Counted from the first letter of the stretch, positions 19,695 through 29,522 are shown. The stretch is DNA of 64,000 nucleotides from an uncultured Sphingomonadaceae bacterium (GCA_913060895.1 CAJXSN010000005.1:62001-126000), one strand, 5' to 3'. The notes: a model not told the origin generated them from the letters alone. Made by a program: numbers and translations.

Positions 19695-21467
19695 TCAGCT
19701 TGCAGAGGCGACCCCCGCGGTCGAGGTCTTCAGTTTTGGTTTGCGCTCCAATGCGCCGCCTTTTTGTATTTGCGCACGGAATTCGTCGCGCCGTTCATGA
19801 ATGGACGCAATTACCGGTCCCATCGCAACGCCGATGTCGGCGAGGACTGCTTCCGACAATTGTAACGAACTCTCCAGGGTTTCCGGTACAGCATGGCTGG
19901 CGCCAGCACGATAAAGCGAGGCGGCATGGTCAGCATCTCTGGCACGGGCCACAATCAAAAGATCGGGGTGCGATTTGCGAAGTTTCTGAGTCAGGCGCTC
20001 TGCCAGAACAGGTTCGTCCATGGTCAGCACCACAGCGGCGGCATTATGTATGCCCAGTCGGTCCAGCGCATTGCCTCGTGCTGCGTCGCCGAATGTCGCA
20101 TTCACTCCCTCGCGCCGCGCTTCCTCGATCAAGTCGGAATTTGAATCAAGCGCAACATAGGCCCTGCCGTGCCGGTCCAGCATATCGGCGATAAGCCTGC
20201 CCACGCGGCCCGCACCAATGACGATTACCTTCGGCTCCCCGTTATCATCCACCTCCAGCTCGGGAACGGGTTCTACACGGCGACCGACAGCACGGCCCAG
20301 CATTGCGAGCAGCGGTGTGATGGTCAGACCGATGGCCGTCACGATCTGCCAGAATTGGGCGGTGCCGGGTTGGATCAACATAGCTGTACCGGCAGCAGAA
20401 ATAACGATCAGTGTAGTTTCCGATGGGCTAGCCATCAAAATCCCGGTTTCTGTCGCAGTGCTGCGCCGAGCGCCCATGCTGCGTAGCAGGAGACCAGTCA
20501 GCAATGCTTTGAACACCAGCACCAGCAACACCGCAGAGATAATGGCGAAAAGGTTATCCCAGATGCTCAGCAAGTCGATGCTCATGCCTACGGTAATCAG
20601 GAAGACCCCTAGCGCTAGGCCCTTGAAGGGCTCCATGATGTTCTCGACTTCGGAGTGATATTCGGTTTCCGCGATCAGCAATCCGGCCAACAATGCACCA
20701 ACTATGGGCGACAGGCCCACAACGGCGGTGGCCAGACTTGCGCCGATTACAACCAGTAGGCTGGCAGCAAGGAACAGCTCCGGGCTTTTCGTGCGCGCGG
20801 CTTGAGCGAACAGTCGGGGTAGGGCGATACGCCCAACCACCAGCAAAGCAATTACCACTAGTGCGCCTTGCCATAATGTGTCGACCAGTCCAGTTGCTCC
20901 ATCGGCCTGCGCGTAGGGGCCCAGCGCGCCCAGCAGGAAGATGATCGGGACGATCGCAATATCCTCGAACAAAAGCATGGACAGCGCCGCACGACCCACA
21001 GGGGATGATGTGCCGGATATCGGCAGGACAATCGCGGTAGAAGACATGGCCAGAGCAAGGCCAAGGCCGATAGCTCCTGTCCAATATTGGCCCATCATCG
21101 CCAAGACGATAGCAATGCAGGCGCCCCCGATAAGCAATTCCAGCGAGCCAAGTCCGAAGACGAGTCTACGCATTTGCCACAAGCGTTTGAATGACAGTTC
21201 CAAACCGATGGTGAACAGCAGCAGGATAATGCCGAATTCCGCAAAGGGATCCAGAGCTTCCGGATCGGTAATGGTTATATGTTTGAGCCAGTCGACATCA
21301 TAAACCAGCTTACCGAGGCCGAAAGGGCCAACCAGAATGCCGATCAGAATAAATCCGATAACCGGGGTAATGCGGAAACGGGCGAATACAGGTATCACGA
21401 TACCCGCCGCGCCCAGAATGACGAGCGCGTCCGATAAAAACGGTGAGGGTGCGAGTTCGCCAGCCAT
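19695..21467 (-). CDS. CPA2 monovalent cation:proton antiporter with TrkA-N domain (KefB/YbaL-like)
   Basis: A 590-residue inner-membrane antiporter. The N-terminal ~390 residues have about twelve helices with GFILIGILVGPFGL, LLLFTIGLELSF and the substrate-region LFEDIAIVPI. The soluble part has a Rossmann RCK/TrkA-N domain, VIVIGAGRVGRLIAD, then DRHGRAYVALDSN, which binds a nucleotide to gate transport. The family exchanges K+ or Na+ for protons. No glutathione-binding evidence can be drawn from sequence here. It stands apart from its neighbours. Confidence 0.92.
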   Translation of the reverse strand: MAGELAPSPFLSDALVILGAAGIVIPVFARFRITPVIGFILIGILVGPFGLGKLVYDVDWLKHITITDPEALDPFAEFGIILLLFTIGLELSFKRLWQMRRLVFGLGSLELLIGGACIAIVLAMMGQYWTGAIGLGLALAMSSTAIVLPISGTSSPVGRAALSMLLFEDIAIVPIIFLLGALGPYAQADGATGLVDTLWQGALVVIALLVVGRIALPRLFAQAARTKSPELFLAASLLVVIGASLATAVVGLSPIVGALLAGLLIAETEYHSEVENIMEPFKGLALGVFLITVGMSIDLLSIWDNLFAIISAVLLVLVFKALLTGLLLRSMGARRSTATETGILMASPSETTLIVISAAGTAMLIQPGTAQFWQIVTAIGLTITPLLAMLGRAVGRRVEPVPELEVDDNGEPKVIVIGAGRVGRLIADMLDRHGRAYVALDSNSDLIEEARREGVNATFGDAARGNALDRLGIHNAAAVVLTMDEPVLAERLTQKLRKSHPDLLIVARARDADHAASLYRAGASHAVPETLESSLQLSEAVLADIGVAMGPVIASIHERRDEFRAQIQKGGALERKPKLKTSTAGVASAS

Positions 21468-21516
21468 GAGAATCCTTTAGCGCGTGTTGGCGGCAGTTAA
21501 TACGGCCTAGATCGCG

Positions 21517-23166
21517 CTATCCGCCACCCGGCGAATGGCGGCCCATAGGCTGGCTCTCGCCCTCATGCTCGTCATCCGTGGTGTCACCGATTCGGGGCGT
21601 TACCTGTCCGACACGCTTGTCCCATTCGATACGGTACAAATCGAAGCGTCGATCCGCGAGATTTTGCACAGTACCTTCGGCGCGCGCCCAGCTGAGATCG
21701 GCCAGATTGACATCGCTGATAGTCAGCGTTTCGACATTCTCGCTGGCTTCGGCAGCGATCCCGTCGCGGGCGAACGGGAAGTCGCATGGCGTCAGAATGC
21801 AACTTTGCGCATACTGAATGTCCATATTGCCGACATTGGGCAGATTCCCGACATTGCCCGACAGGACCACATAGCACTGATTCTCAATTGCCCGCGCCTG
21901 CGCGCAATAACGCACGCGCATATAGCCCTGACGGCTATCCGTGCAGAACGGCACGAAAATGATCCGGGCACCTTCATCCACCAATCGGCGGGCCAGCTCC
22001 GGAAACTCGCTGTCATAGCAGATCAGTACACCGATCGGGCCACAGTCGGTCTGTATGGCATCGATGCTGTCGCCGCCCTTGATGTTCCACCAGTAAGCTT
22101 CATTCGGAGTCGGGTGGATCTTTTCCTGACTGTGGATCGATCCATCGCGCAGACAAACATAGGCGATGTTATGAATGTCACCGTCGTCCAGCCGGGTGGG
22201 GTGCGAACCGCCTATAATATTGATGTTGTAATTCAGCGCCATCTCGCTGAGCGCAGTGCGGATCTTGGGGGTGTACTTGCTCAGCGCTTCGATGGCCTCC
22301 ATCGGACTCAGCTCTTCTTCCTCTGCGCTCAATAACATCAGGGTGAAGAGTTCGGGAAAAACAATGAAGTCTGCTTCGTAATCCGCTGCAACATCGACGA
22401 AATATTCGACGTGTTTCATGAATTCGTCGAAGCCGGTGACTGCGCGGGCTTGCAACTGGCAGGTGGCGATGCGGACACTCTCTACATCGCGGGGCACGCG
22501 ATGTTTTTTTGGCGAGTCGCTATCTACATAGGGGTTGCGCCACACCATCCGCACAGCGAACGCTTTGCTCTGCTTGTCTTCCGGTAGGTAGCTATCGATC
22601 ACCCCCTGCGGCTCGAAGCCATTGGCGAGCTGAAAACGCAGAACAGGATCGTGGATTTTGGAATCCAGAACCATCTGCAGGTATTCGTCCGGAGTGTCTG
22701 CCCGGTTGGTCTTGCGGCGCATGGCTTTTGCCAGGCCCGGCATCCGTCCGCCGAATATGATCCCTTCCAGTTCAAGACGCTCGGCCAGCGCGCGCCGTTC
22801 CTCGTAAAGACGCCGCCCGATACGGGTGCCGCGCGATTTGGGATCGACGCACATTTCATAGCCGTAGAGCCAAGCGCCCTTGGCATTGTGACGGCTACCA
22901 AAGCCGTTTCCGGTCACCTCGTCCCAGCTGTTTTCCGCAAAAGCGAGACGTTCAGACAAACGCATGGACGCGCAATAGCCAACCAGCTTGCCGTCCATCT
23001 TCGCGACGAAACATCCCTCGGGATAATTATTGAGTTGCCCGCGAATTTCACCGTGGGTGTAGGCAGGCATATCACTGTAAGCCCGGCGAACGAGGTCGGC
23101 GATAGCGCGCACGTCGGACGATTGCGCCTGCCGGACTTCGAGCCGGGCCTCTGATTTGGTCGCCAT
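21517..23166 (-). CDS. Fused GNAT acetyltransferase / carbon-nitrogen hydrolase
   Basis: A 549-residue two-domain protein. Residues about 8-210 are a GNAT domain with a CoA-site motif around RGTRIGRRLYEE (112-123). Residues about 230-500 are a nitrilase-superfamily hydrolase with the complete Glu-Lys-Cys triad: Glu272 in FPELF, Lys349 in EKIHPTPNE and Cys383 in LICYDSEFPE. Fusions of this kind are known in bacteria, but no substrate is settled. It lies 29 bases downstream of icd on the same strand, so it may be cotranscribed. It could acylate one nitrogen compound and hydrolyse an amide in the same path (inference). Confidence 0.92.
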   Translation of the reverse strand: MATKSEARLEVRQAQSSDVRAIADLVRRAYSDMPAYTHGEIRGQLNNYPEGCFVAKMDGKLVGYCASMRLSERLAFAENSWDEVTGNGFGSRHNAKGAWLYGYEMCVDPKSRGTRIGRRLYEERRALAERLELEGIIFGGRMPGLAKAMRRKTNRADTPDEYLQMVLDSKIHDPVLRFQLANGFEPQGVIDSYLPEDKQSKAFAVRMVWRNPYVDSDSPKKHRVPRDVESVRIATCQLQARAVTGFDEFMKHVEYFVDVAADYEADFIVFPELFTLMLLSAEEEELSPMEAIEALSKYTPKIRTALSEMALNYNINIIGGSHPTRLDDGDIHNIAYVCLRDGSIHSQEKIHPTPNEAYWWNIKGGDSIDAIQTDCGPIGVLICYDSEFPELARRLVDEGARIIFVPFCTDSRQGYMRVRYCAQARAIENQCYVVLSGNVGNLPNVGNMDIQYAQSCILTPCDFPFARDGIAAEASENVETLTISDVNLADLSWARAEGTVQNLADRRFDLYRIEWDKRVGQVTPRIGDTTDDEHEGESQPMGRHSPGGG

Positions 23167-23195
23167 GGATGGCGGCCCCTTCTTTCTATCGGTTA

Positions 23196-24410
23196 TTACG
23201 AGGCCATTTCTTTTTCGAGATTCTTCACGATCGCCTCGAAGAACTGCTCGGTCGTCAACCAGTTCTGTTTAGGGCCGATCAGCAGGGCCAGATCCTTTGT
23301 CATCTGGCCATTTTCTACCGTTTGGATGCAAACACGCTCCAGCGTCTCGGCAAATTCCACCACTTCGGGTGTTTTGTCGAATTTGCCGCGATACATCAGA
23401 CCGCGTGTCCATGCGAAAATGGAGGCGATGGGATTGGTGCTGGTCGCTTTACCTTCCTGATGCTGGCGGTAATGGCGGGTCACCGTGCCATGCGCGGCTT
23501 CGGCTTCCACCGTTTCGCCATCGGGCGTCATCAGGACTGACGTCATCAGTCCGAGAGAGCCAAAGCCCTGCGCGACGACGTCCGACTGGACATCTCCATC
23601 GTAGTTCTTGCAAGCCCAGACAAACTTTCCATTCCACTTCATCGCAGCGGCGACCATGTCGTCGATCAAACGGTGTTCGTAATGGATGCCAGCTTCGTCA
23701 AATTTATCCTTGTATTCAGCTTCAAACACTTCCTCGAACAGGTCTTTGAACCGGCCATCATATTTTTTCAGAATAGTGTTTTTCGTCGAGAGATAGACAG
23801 GCCATTTGCGGTCGAGCCCATAGGCAAAGCTTGCGCGTGCGAAATCGCGGATCGACGCGTCCAGATTATACATTGCCATAGCAACGCCGGAGCTTTCGAA
23901 CTCGAACACGTCAATATCGATATTTTTGCCGTCAGCTCCCTCGAATACGAGGCGAAGCTTACCGGGGCCGGGAATCAGCGTGTCTTTCGCACGGTACTGG
24001 TCGCCGAAAGCATGGCGGCCGACCACGATGGGGTCGGTCCAGCCGGGAACAAGACGCGGAACATTGTCGATCACGATAGGCTCACGGAAGACCACGCCGC
24101 CCAGAATGTTGCGGATCGTGCCATTTGGGCTGACCCACATTTTCTTGAGACCGAATTCCTCTACGCGCTGTTCATCGGGAGTGATGGTCGCGCATTTTAC
24201 ACCCACACCATGCTCCTTAATAGCGTTGGCCGCATCCACGGTGATCTGGTCATCGGTCTCATCACGGCTTTCGATCGACAGGTCGTAATATTTCAGGTCA
24301 ACATCGAGATAGGGCAGGATCAAACGTTCACGGATCCACTGCCAGATGATCTTCGTCATTTCGTCGCCGTCGAGTTCTACAACGGGGTTTTTGACCTTGA
24401 TTTTAGCCAT
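23196..24410 (-). CDS. icd: NADP-dependent isocitrate dehydrogenase
   Basis: A 404-residue isocitrate dehydrogenase of the eukaryote-like homodimeric type found in alphaproteobacteria, which converts isocitrate to 2-oxoglutarate in the TCA cycle. The start [59 protein letters not shown] and [14 protein letters not shown] are family hallmarks, with the substrate-binding Ser in SPNGT. Length is normal. A GAGAGG site lies before the ATG. The GNAT-nitrilase fusion gene follows after 29 bases. Confidence 0.97.
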   Translation of the reverse strand: MAKIKVKNPVVELDGDEMTKIIWQWIRERLILPYLDVDLKYYDLSIESRDETDDQITVDAANAIKEHGVGVKCATITPDEQRVEEFGLKKMWVSPNGTIRNILGGVVFREPIVIDNVPRLVPGWTDPIVVGRHAFGDQYRAKDTLIPGPGKLRLVFEGADGKNIDIDVFEFESSGVAMAMYNLDASIRDFARASFAYGLDRKWPVYLSTKNTILKKYDGRFKDLFEEVFEAEYKDKFDEAGIHYEHRLIDDMVAAAMKWNGKFVWACKNYDGDVQSDVVAQGFGSLGLMTSVLMTPDGETVEAEAAHGTVTRHYRQHQEGKATSTNPIASIFAWTRGLMYRGKFDKTPEVVEFAETLERVCIQTVENGQMTKDLALLIGPKQNWLTTEQFFEAIVKNLEKEMAS

Positions 24411-24774
24411 ATCGAATGATGCCTCTCGTGGGGTGTCTTTACAGTTTCATGCGGTTGCTGCGGGCCTTAGCAGAGGGGGGGCGGGGCGCAAGGGAATGGC
24501 ACGTGTTCAAAGCGCCTCAATGCATCAGATCGGCAGGATTTTTCTAACAATGCAGGTGGCGTTTCCATCGAATTACCGAGATCGCTATTCAGAACATCGA
24601 CTTCGCGCTGTTCAATATTAGTCACAGAGATTGTCTAGAAAATCTGCTTAATGCCGCAGATGCTGAGGCTGCGTTCTTACCCGTAGGCAGACGAATTGTG
24701 GCAGCCACATTCGATTAACGCCAGATACAAAAACTCGCAGATAAGCGAGGGTTTCAGGGCGTCCGTTGCTTCGA
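24411..24774. other. Gap of 364 bases with no gene seen
   Basis: Between the icd start and the tRNA-Val 3' end. I see no convincing reading frame; the only structure found is the small tRNA terminator hairpin at 24729-24749. The icd promoter should lie in the first part. Confidence 0.5.
24729..24749 (-). terminator. Terminator of tRNA-Val
   Basis: On the minus strand CTCGC, six-base loop, GCGAG, then TTTTT. It lies about 26 bases past the CCA end of the tRNA. Confidence 0.7.
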
Positions 24775-24849
24775 TGGTGGGCGTAGAGAGAGTTGAACTC
24801 CCGACCCCTGCAATGTCAATACAGTGCTCTACCACTGAGCTATACGCCC
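24775..24849 (-). tRNA. tRNA-Val (anticodon GAC)
   Basis: The minus strand folds as a full cloverleaf: acceptor GGGCGTA with TACGCCC, D-arm GCTC-AGTGGTA-GAGC, anticodon arm CTGTA-TTGACAT-TGCAG with anticodon GAC, and T-arm with TTCAACT. The encoded 3' end is ACCA. GAC reads Val codons GUC and GUU. Confidence 0.97.
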
Positions 24850-24939
24850 GCACCATCGAATAAACGCCAGCAGCACTTCGCCACTGGACGGACCGCGCAT
24901 CTAGCCGCGAGGCTGTCAGTACGCAAGTGTGCAAATGCG

Positions 24940-25332
24940 TTAGAGCGATGCTTCCTTGCGATCATCGAATACCCGGTCCACTTCCATTACCAGATCGCGC
25001 AGGTGAAACGGTTTCGACAGAACCTTGGCGCGCGGCTGGTCGGCGCTGGCGCGCAGCGATACGGCGGCGAATCCGGTTATAAACATCACCTTTGTTGCCG
25101 GGCTGATAGCATTGCATTTCTGCGCCAGTTCGATGCCATCCATTTCGGGCATCACAATGTCCGAAAGTAGCAGATCGTAATGCGAATCTTCGAGCAGAGG
25201 AATGGCCAGCGTTCCGCGGTCGACCGAATCGACCTCGTACCCGGCGTTCTCAAGCGCGCGTTCCAGATAGGTACGCATGGCTTCTTCATCTTCTGCCAGA
25301 AGGATGCGGCGCGACTGGTTAGTTTCGTTCAT
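24940..25332 (-). CDS. cpdR: Single-domain response regulator CpdR
   Basis: A 130-residue receiver with no output domain. Phospho-acceptor Asp58 is in LLLSDIVMPEMDG, the acidic pocket is AEDEE at 13-17, Thr85 is in FITGFAA and the conserved Lys is in LSKPF. The short basic-acidic tail and the sequence around RRILLAEDEEAM fit CpdR, which in Caulobacter directs ClpXP to its targets and is phosphorylated by the CckA-ChpT relay. CckA is encoded at 12072-14516. Divergent from the amidohydrolase gene across 95 bases. Confidence 0.88.
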   Translation of the reverse strand: MNETNQSRRILLAEDEEAMRTYLERALENAGYEVDSVDRGTLAIPLLEDSHYDLLLSDIVMPEMDGIELAQKCNAISPATKVMFITGFAAVSLRASADQPRAKVLSKPFHLRDLVMEVDRVFDDRKEASL

Positions 25333-25427
25333 CTGTTCCCATTAGCCTCAGGTGCTTAAGAAATCTTTGGCCGATACACCGGCGACCTGCTTTGACACAC
25401 TTGCCCCATCTGCCATGAACGACTGCG

Positions 25428-26381
25428 ATGATGAAGAGCGGAAAAGGAGCTGCCGGCGAGCAGTCTGTTTTTGGAGAAGGCGTTTCGGCTGGTGTTGCCT
25501 CGAAAGCCTATAGGCTGGACATGAGTGATGGCTTATCATCTCCGGTGCTGATCGCAGTGCCCCATGCGGGCCGGGATTATCCTCCGGACCTGCTGGCCTC
25601 GATGCGCAATCCCGATTTTTCCACCCTCCGCCTGGAAGACCGTCTGGTCGATTTGTTGGCCCGCGATGTCGCGCGGCAGACAGGCGCGAGCCTGCTGATA
25701 GCCAGTGCGCCGCGCGCAATGATTGATCTGAACCGAGCGATTGAGGACATGGACTGGTCGATGGTGATAGAGGGAGGCTCTGACACGGCGGTCCGCCCTG
25801 CTCCTCATTCTGCTGCCAATCGGCGGGCGAGAGGTGGGCTCGGCCTGATTCCACGCCGGCTGAACGGTATGGGTGAAATCTGGCGCGACTGTATTTCATA
25901 CTCAGAATTGCAGCGACGGATTGCCGAAGTGCATGAGCCCTATCACATTGCTCTTCAATCGACGCTGGATCGCATTCGCAGGCGCTGGGGATCCACGCTG
26001 CTGATCGATTTGCACTCCATGCCCCCTCTAAGGCCGCGGCGTCCCGCTGATCGGCCTGCGCATTATGTGCTTGGGGACCGGTTCGGCGCATCATGTAATG
26101 GAATGCTGTCAGCCACGGCCATGCGATATTTCGGGCAAGTGAATGTTCGCGCGGCGCACAACCGGCCCTATGCCGGAGGCTATGTGCTGGACCGGCATGG
26201 CGCACCGTCTTTGGGTATTCACGCTATGCAGATCGAGGTTTGTCGCTCGCTCTATCTAGAAAACGACTATTTGGCGCCTAGTGAACAAGCTGGGGAAATT
26301 GCCGGACTGCTAGCTGGGTTGGTCAGAACGCTCGCGGAAGAGGTTTTGCCAAACAGGGACTGGCAGCAAGCAGCCGAGTAA
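25428..26381 (+). CDS. N-formylglutamate amidohydrolase
   Basis: A 317-residue enzyme that hydrolyses N-formylglutamate to glutamate and formate, the last step of one histidine breakdown path. PVLIAVPHAGRDYPP, DLNRAIEDMDW, LLIDLHSMPP and the late segment ALQSTLDRIR are typical of this family, which resembles zinc carboxypeptidases and deacylases. No other hut genes are nearby, so the physiological substrate is uncertain. Two adjacent ATGs open the frame, and the start could also be MSDGLSSPVL about 31 residues in. It shares a terminator hairpin with the convergent SapC gene. Confidence 0.88.
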   Translation: MMKSGKGAAGEQSVFGEGVSAGVASKAYRLDMSDGLSSPVLIAVPHAGRDYPPDLLASMRNPDFSTLRLEDRLVDLLARDVARQTGASLLIASAPRAMIDLNRAIEDMDWSMVIEGGSDTAVRPAPHSAANRRARGGLGLIPRRLNGMGEIWRDCISYSELQRRIAEVHEPYHIALQSTLDRIRRRWGSTLLIDLHSMPPLRPRRPADRPAHYVLGDRFGASCNGMLSATAMRYFGQVNVRAAHNRPYAGGYVLDRHGAPSLGIHAMQIEVCRSLYLENDYLAPSEQAGEIAGLLAGLVRTLAEEVLPNRDWQQAAE

Positions 26382-26404
26382 TTTGCGCCGTCCAGGAAAA
26401 CAAA

Positions 26405-26441
26405 AAATGACGGAGGCCTCCAAGAGAGACCGCCGTCATTT
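26405..26441. terminator. Bidirectional terminator between convergent genes
   Basis: AAATGACGG pairs perfectly with CCGTCATTT (9 pairs) around a 19-base loop, with A-tracts before and T after. It lies between the stop at 26381 (plus strand) and the stop at 26466 (minus strand), so it serves both. Confidence 0.75.
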
Positions 26442-26465
26442 CCTGTTAGGATAAGCTGTGCAGGC

Positions 26466-27263
26466 CTACTTTTTGGCCGTGGCCTTAGCCGCATCCGCCG
26501 GAAGCTTGGGGCCCGTGCCCTGCTGCACCTGACGTGAAAAGATGATGCGCATAAGGTCGAGTGAGAAGACGTGAGCATAGATAAGCGCGAGCAAACCGTT
26601 TTCAGTCCATTCCTTTAAAACCTTGGCGTCCAGTGCCCGCAGTTTTTCCTGATCCACCATTTTAAAGCCGCGATAGATGAATGGCTGTTCGGCATTCTCA
26701 TCCTGAGAGATGGAGATTTCACTTTCCATCAACAAATCATGCTTTTTCAGCTCATCGACGAACGCTTTTGTTTTCAGCCCAGCTTCTTCAAATTTCTCAC
26801 AGAAATTCAGGATGCTAGTCGTTTCGTCGGTGGCTTTGCCATCTTCGGTGAACAAGCGTTCGCCTTCTTTGAACTCGCCCACAGTATCGCTGGTAGGATC
26901 GAAGCACAGCGATAGCTGATCGGCACCCACCTGAATCTTGGCCAGCATGAAAGGGTAACGGCGGATATAAGCCGGGATATAAATCGGCTCTGACACTTTT
27001 CCGTTTTTATCGACAAAGGTGTTCACGCCTTCGTTCAGGCCCATGAGCGCCAATGGCAGCGGATCGTCCCCAGCCGAAAACACAATCGGGAAATTGCGCT
27101 GTGCCTGCACGAATTCATCTGCTGTCAATGGTATCGCATGCTGACCGGCAAGCCATTTCGCAGAGTCGCTTCGGCGATTGTTCCATTTGAGATGGTCGCG
27201 CGAATTCAGCGGCATGAGGTCTTTGTAAAAAAGGGGCAGTGTTGGCTGCGGCGCGCTGGCCAT
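26466..27263 (-). CDS. SapC family protein
   Basis: A 265-residue soluble protein of the SapC family. LPLFYKDLMPLNSRDH near the start, then FPIVFSAGDDPLPLALMGL, IPAYIRRYPFMLAK and LCFDPTSDTV follow the family pattern. SapC was named for a role with surface (S-layer-like) proteins, but its biochemistry is not settled. No membrane segment or signal peptide is visible. The tail is Ala/Lys-rich (KATAKK). Alone in its transcript, with the hairpin at 26405 downstream. Confidence 0.9.
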   Translation of the reverse strand: MASAPQPTLPLFYKDLMPLNSRDHLKWNNRRSDSAKWLAGQHAIPLTADEFVQAQRNFPIVFSAGDDPLPLALMGLNEGVNTFVDKNGKVSEPIYIPAYIRRYPFMLAKIQVGADQLSLCFDPTSDTVGEFKEGERLFTEDGKATDETTSILNFCEKFEEAGLKTKAFVDELKKHDLLMESEISISQDENAEQPFIYRGFKMVDQEKLRALDAKVLKEWTENGLLALIYAHVFSLDLMRIIFSRQVQQGTGPKLPADAAKATAKK

Positions 27264-27351
27264 CGGCGGTCTCCGGATCGTTCGATTGAGAAGTAATATG
27301 GTCGAGGCAGTGCTAGGGTTTTACCCCTTGGCAGCACAATAGTTTGGCGCC

Positions 27352-28800
27352 TTAAACATTAGCCTGCGCAGGTGCAAGCGGGACCAGTTTGCCCGGATTG
27401 AGCAAGCCCTGCGGATCGAGCGCCGATTTAACCGAACGCAATATGGACAGGGCTGCAGGATCGCCCAGCCGGCCCAGTTCGTCGCGCTTCATTTGACCTA
27501 TTCCGTGTTCTGCGCTGATCGAACCACCCCATTCGGTGACCAGATCGTGCAGCTTGCAGCTGATTTCCTTTCCTTCGGCTTCTTCCCATGTTCCCCGCTC
27601 TGCACCGGTAGGGGCCAGAACGTGGAAGTGGACATTGCCATCGCCCAGGTGACCGAATGCGACCGCTGTCGTTCCGGGGAAGGTCGCATTCATTGTAGGC
27701 AAAGCGTGTTCCACAAAATCAGCCATCGTCTCGACCGGAACGGAGATATCGTGCTGCATAGCCGGGCCGATCGCCCGCTCTGCAGCCGAGATTCCGTCTC
27801 GCAAATTCCACAATGCCTCTGCCTGCGATTCGCTGGCGGCGATGGTCGCATCGTCCAGCAATTGTTTTTTAAAGCCGCTTGCGAGGAAACTTTCTGCCTT
27901 CGCATCGAGCGTTTCCGCTCCCGTTTCATCAGCCGCCAGCTCAATCAGCGCGTACCAATCGTGCTCCCCTGTCAGTGGATCGCGGGTGTCGGGATAATGG
28001 GCGAGCACGGATTGAAGCGTGTGCCGCGGCATGACTTCAAAGCCTTCCAGCACATCGGATATTTCCCGCTCTGCATGAACCAGCAATTTGCGCGCATCAG
28101 TGATGCTTTCCATCCCGGCAAACATGACACTGCGGCATGCAACGGCAGGAAGTAGCCGCAAGGTGGCGGCGGTAACAACTCCCAGCGTTCCCTCGCTGCC
28201 GATCATCAACTGCTTCAGATCGAATCCGCGATTGTCTTTCTTTAATGGGGTGAGTGAATCAAACACCTGCCCATCGGCCATCACGGCCTGCAGACCCAGC
28301 ACCTGTGCACGCATCGTGCCGTGGCGCAGCACCTGTGTTCCCCCGGCGTTGGTCGATACTAACCCGCCGATCGTGGCAGAACCCTTGCCGCCCAATGTCA
28401 GCGGAAAGCGCAATCCTTCGCTTGCAGCAGCATCGTGCAAGGTCTGCAAAACCACACCGGCGCCGCAGGTGACGTGCTGGCTGTCGATATCGATCGGCTC
28501 AATGGTATTCAGACGGCGCAGCGATAACAGCAGCGAAGCGCCGCTGGCATCCGGCGTTGCTCCGCCTGACATTCCGCTGTTCCCGCCTTGGGGCACGATC
28601 GGGACGTCCGCCTCACTGCACAGCTTCACCAGCTCGGCAACTTCGCGTGTATTGGCGGGGGAGGCAAGGGCGAGGGCTTTTCCCGAATAGCGGCCACGCC
28701 AGTCGGTCAGCCAGGGTTCGATCAGATCAACGTCTTGCGTGAATCCGCGTTTTCCCAACAGCGTCGCTGCGTTTTCGACGAATTTGGCCCTACTTTGCAT
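27352..28800 (-). CDS. FAD-binding oxidoreductase, D-2-hydroxyacid dehydrogenase type
   Basis: A 482-residue flavoprotein of the FAD_binding_4 and FAD-oxidase C families, the layout of D-lactate and D-2-hydroxyglutarate dehydrogenases and glycolate oxidase GlcD. Visible motifs are VPQGGNSGMSGGA (FAD pyrophosphate), GGLVSTNAGGTQVLRHG and, near the end, AEHGIGQMKRDEL. The start at MQSRAKFVENAA is chosen because AAAGGTG lies close upstream; the open frame extends 46 codons further with no family-like residues. The specific hydroxyacid cannot be read from the sequence. Confidence 0.93.
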   Translation of the reverse strand: MQSRAKFVENAATLLGKRGFTQDVDLIEPWLTDWRGRYSGKALALASPANTREVAELVKLCSEADVPIVPQGGNSGMSGGATPDASGASLLLSLRRLNTIEPIDIDSQHVTCGAGVVLQTLHDAAASEGLRFPLTLGGKGSATIGGLVSTNAGGTQVLRHGTMRAQVLGLQAVMADGQVFDSLTPLKKDNRGFDLKQLMIGSEGTLGVVTAATLRLLPAVACRSVMFAGMESITDARKLLVHAEREISDVLEGFEVMPRHTLQSVLAHYPDTRDPLTGEHDWYALIELAADETGAETLDAKAESFLASGFKKQLLDDATIAASESQAEALWNLRDGISAAERAIGPAMQHDISVPVETMADFVEHALPTMNATFPGTTAVAFGHLGDGNVHFHVLAPTGAERGTWEEAEGKEISCKLHDLVTEWGGSISAEHGIGQMKRDELGRLGDPAALSILRSVKSALDPQGLLNPGKLVPLAPAQANV

Positions 28801-28967
28801 GATGCACCTTTGCCACAGTGGAAGGACAGAATACCAGCACTTGCGTTCTGCGAACGGACAATTAAGCCAGCATTCAATCGCGGGGAGGCATATCGTCTCC
28901 GTACACATTGGTGCGCCTATGGTGATGCGTACTAACAAGGAGAGTTTACGGACGCCCCGTTACCGCA

Positions 28968-29522
28968 ATGCCCGCTTTTATCGATCTGTTTGCGCCGCTC
29001 GCGCTGTTGCTGCCCATTCCGGCGGCGAGCGATGCTGCTCCTGCAGAAGAGATGGCCCGGCTGACCCCGGATGTTGAAGCGGATGCAGGTGAGCAAGCAT
29101 TGCCGGTCAAATGGCCGGTGATCATGCCTCTGAACTCAGCGCAACCTTGGTATCAGGTGCGTATTCAACAACGTGTTATTATCCGTGTTTCGCCGCGCCG
29201 CAGCCGCCAAAGCCTTGTCGCAACACTGCCCGCCCGTCCTCCATCCGATTATATCGAGCGCAAGATGGGCAATTGCCTTGAGTTGAAGAGCATTATCGCC
29301 GTTCAGGCAGATGCTGCGCGGCTGCTGCTTTATACGAATGATCGCAGGATTATCTCTGCCCGGCTCGAGAAAAGCTGCCGACCGCGCGATTTCTATTCCG
29401 GCTTTTACGTGGAACCGAGCAGGGATGGAAAGCTGTGCGTCAAACGGGACAATCTCCAGTCGCGCAGCGGCGCGTCCTGCCAAATGGACCGCATTCGCCA
29501 GTTGGTGCCAGCCGGAGTGTGA
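28968..29522 (+). CDS. Hypothetical secreted protein
   Basis: A 184-residue protein. Residues 1-24 look like a signal peptide ending PAASDAAPA. The mature part has two clear beta-rich stretches, WYQVRIQQRVIIRVSPR and FYSGFYVEPSRDGKLCV, and four cysteines (NCLEL, SCRPR, LCVKR, SCQMD) that could form two disulfides. I do not recognise a family. It is divergent from the FAD oxidoreductase over 167 bases. Composition is like the neighbours, and the signal peptide and cysteines support a real exported gene. Confidence 0.7.
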   Translation: MPAFIDLFAPLALLLPIPAASDAAPAEEMARLTPDVEADAGEQALPVKWPVIMPLNSAQPWYQVRIQQRVIIRVSPRRSRQSLVATLPARPPSDYIERKMGNCLELKSIIAVQADAARLLLYTNDRRIISARLEKSCRPRDFYSGFYVEPSRDGKLCVKRDNLQSRSGASCQMDRIRQLVPAGV

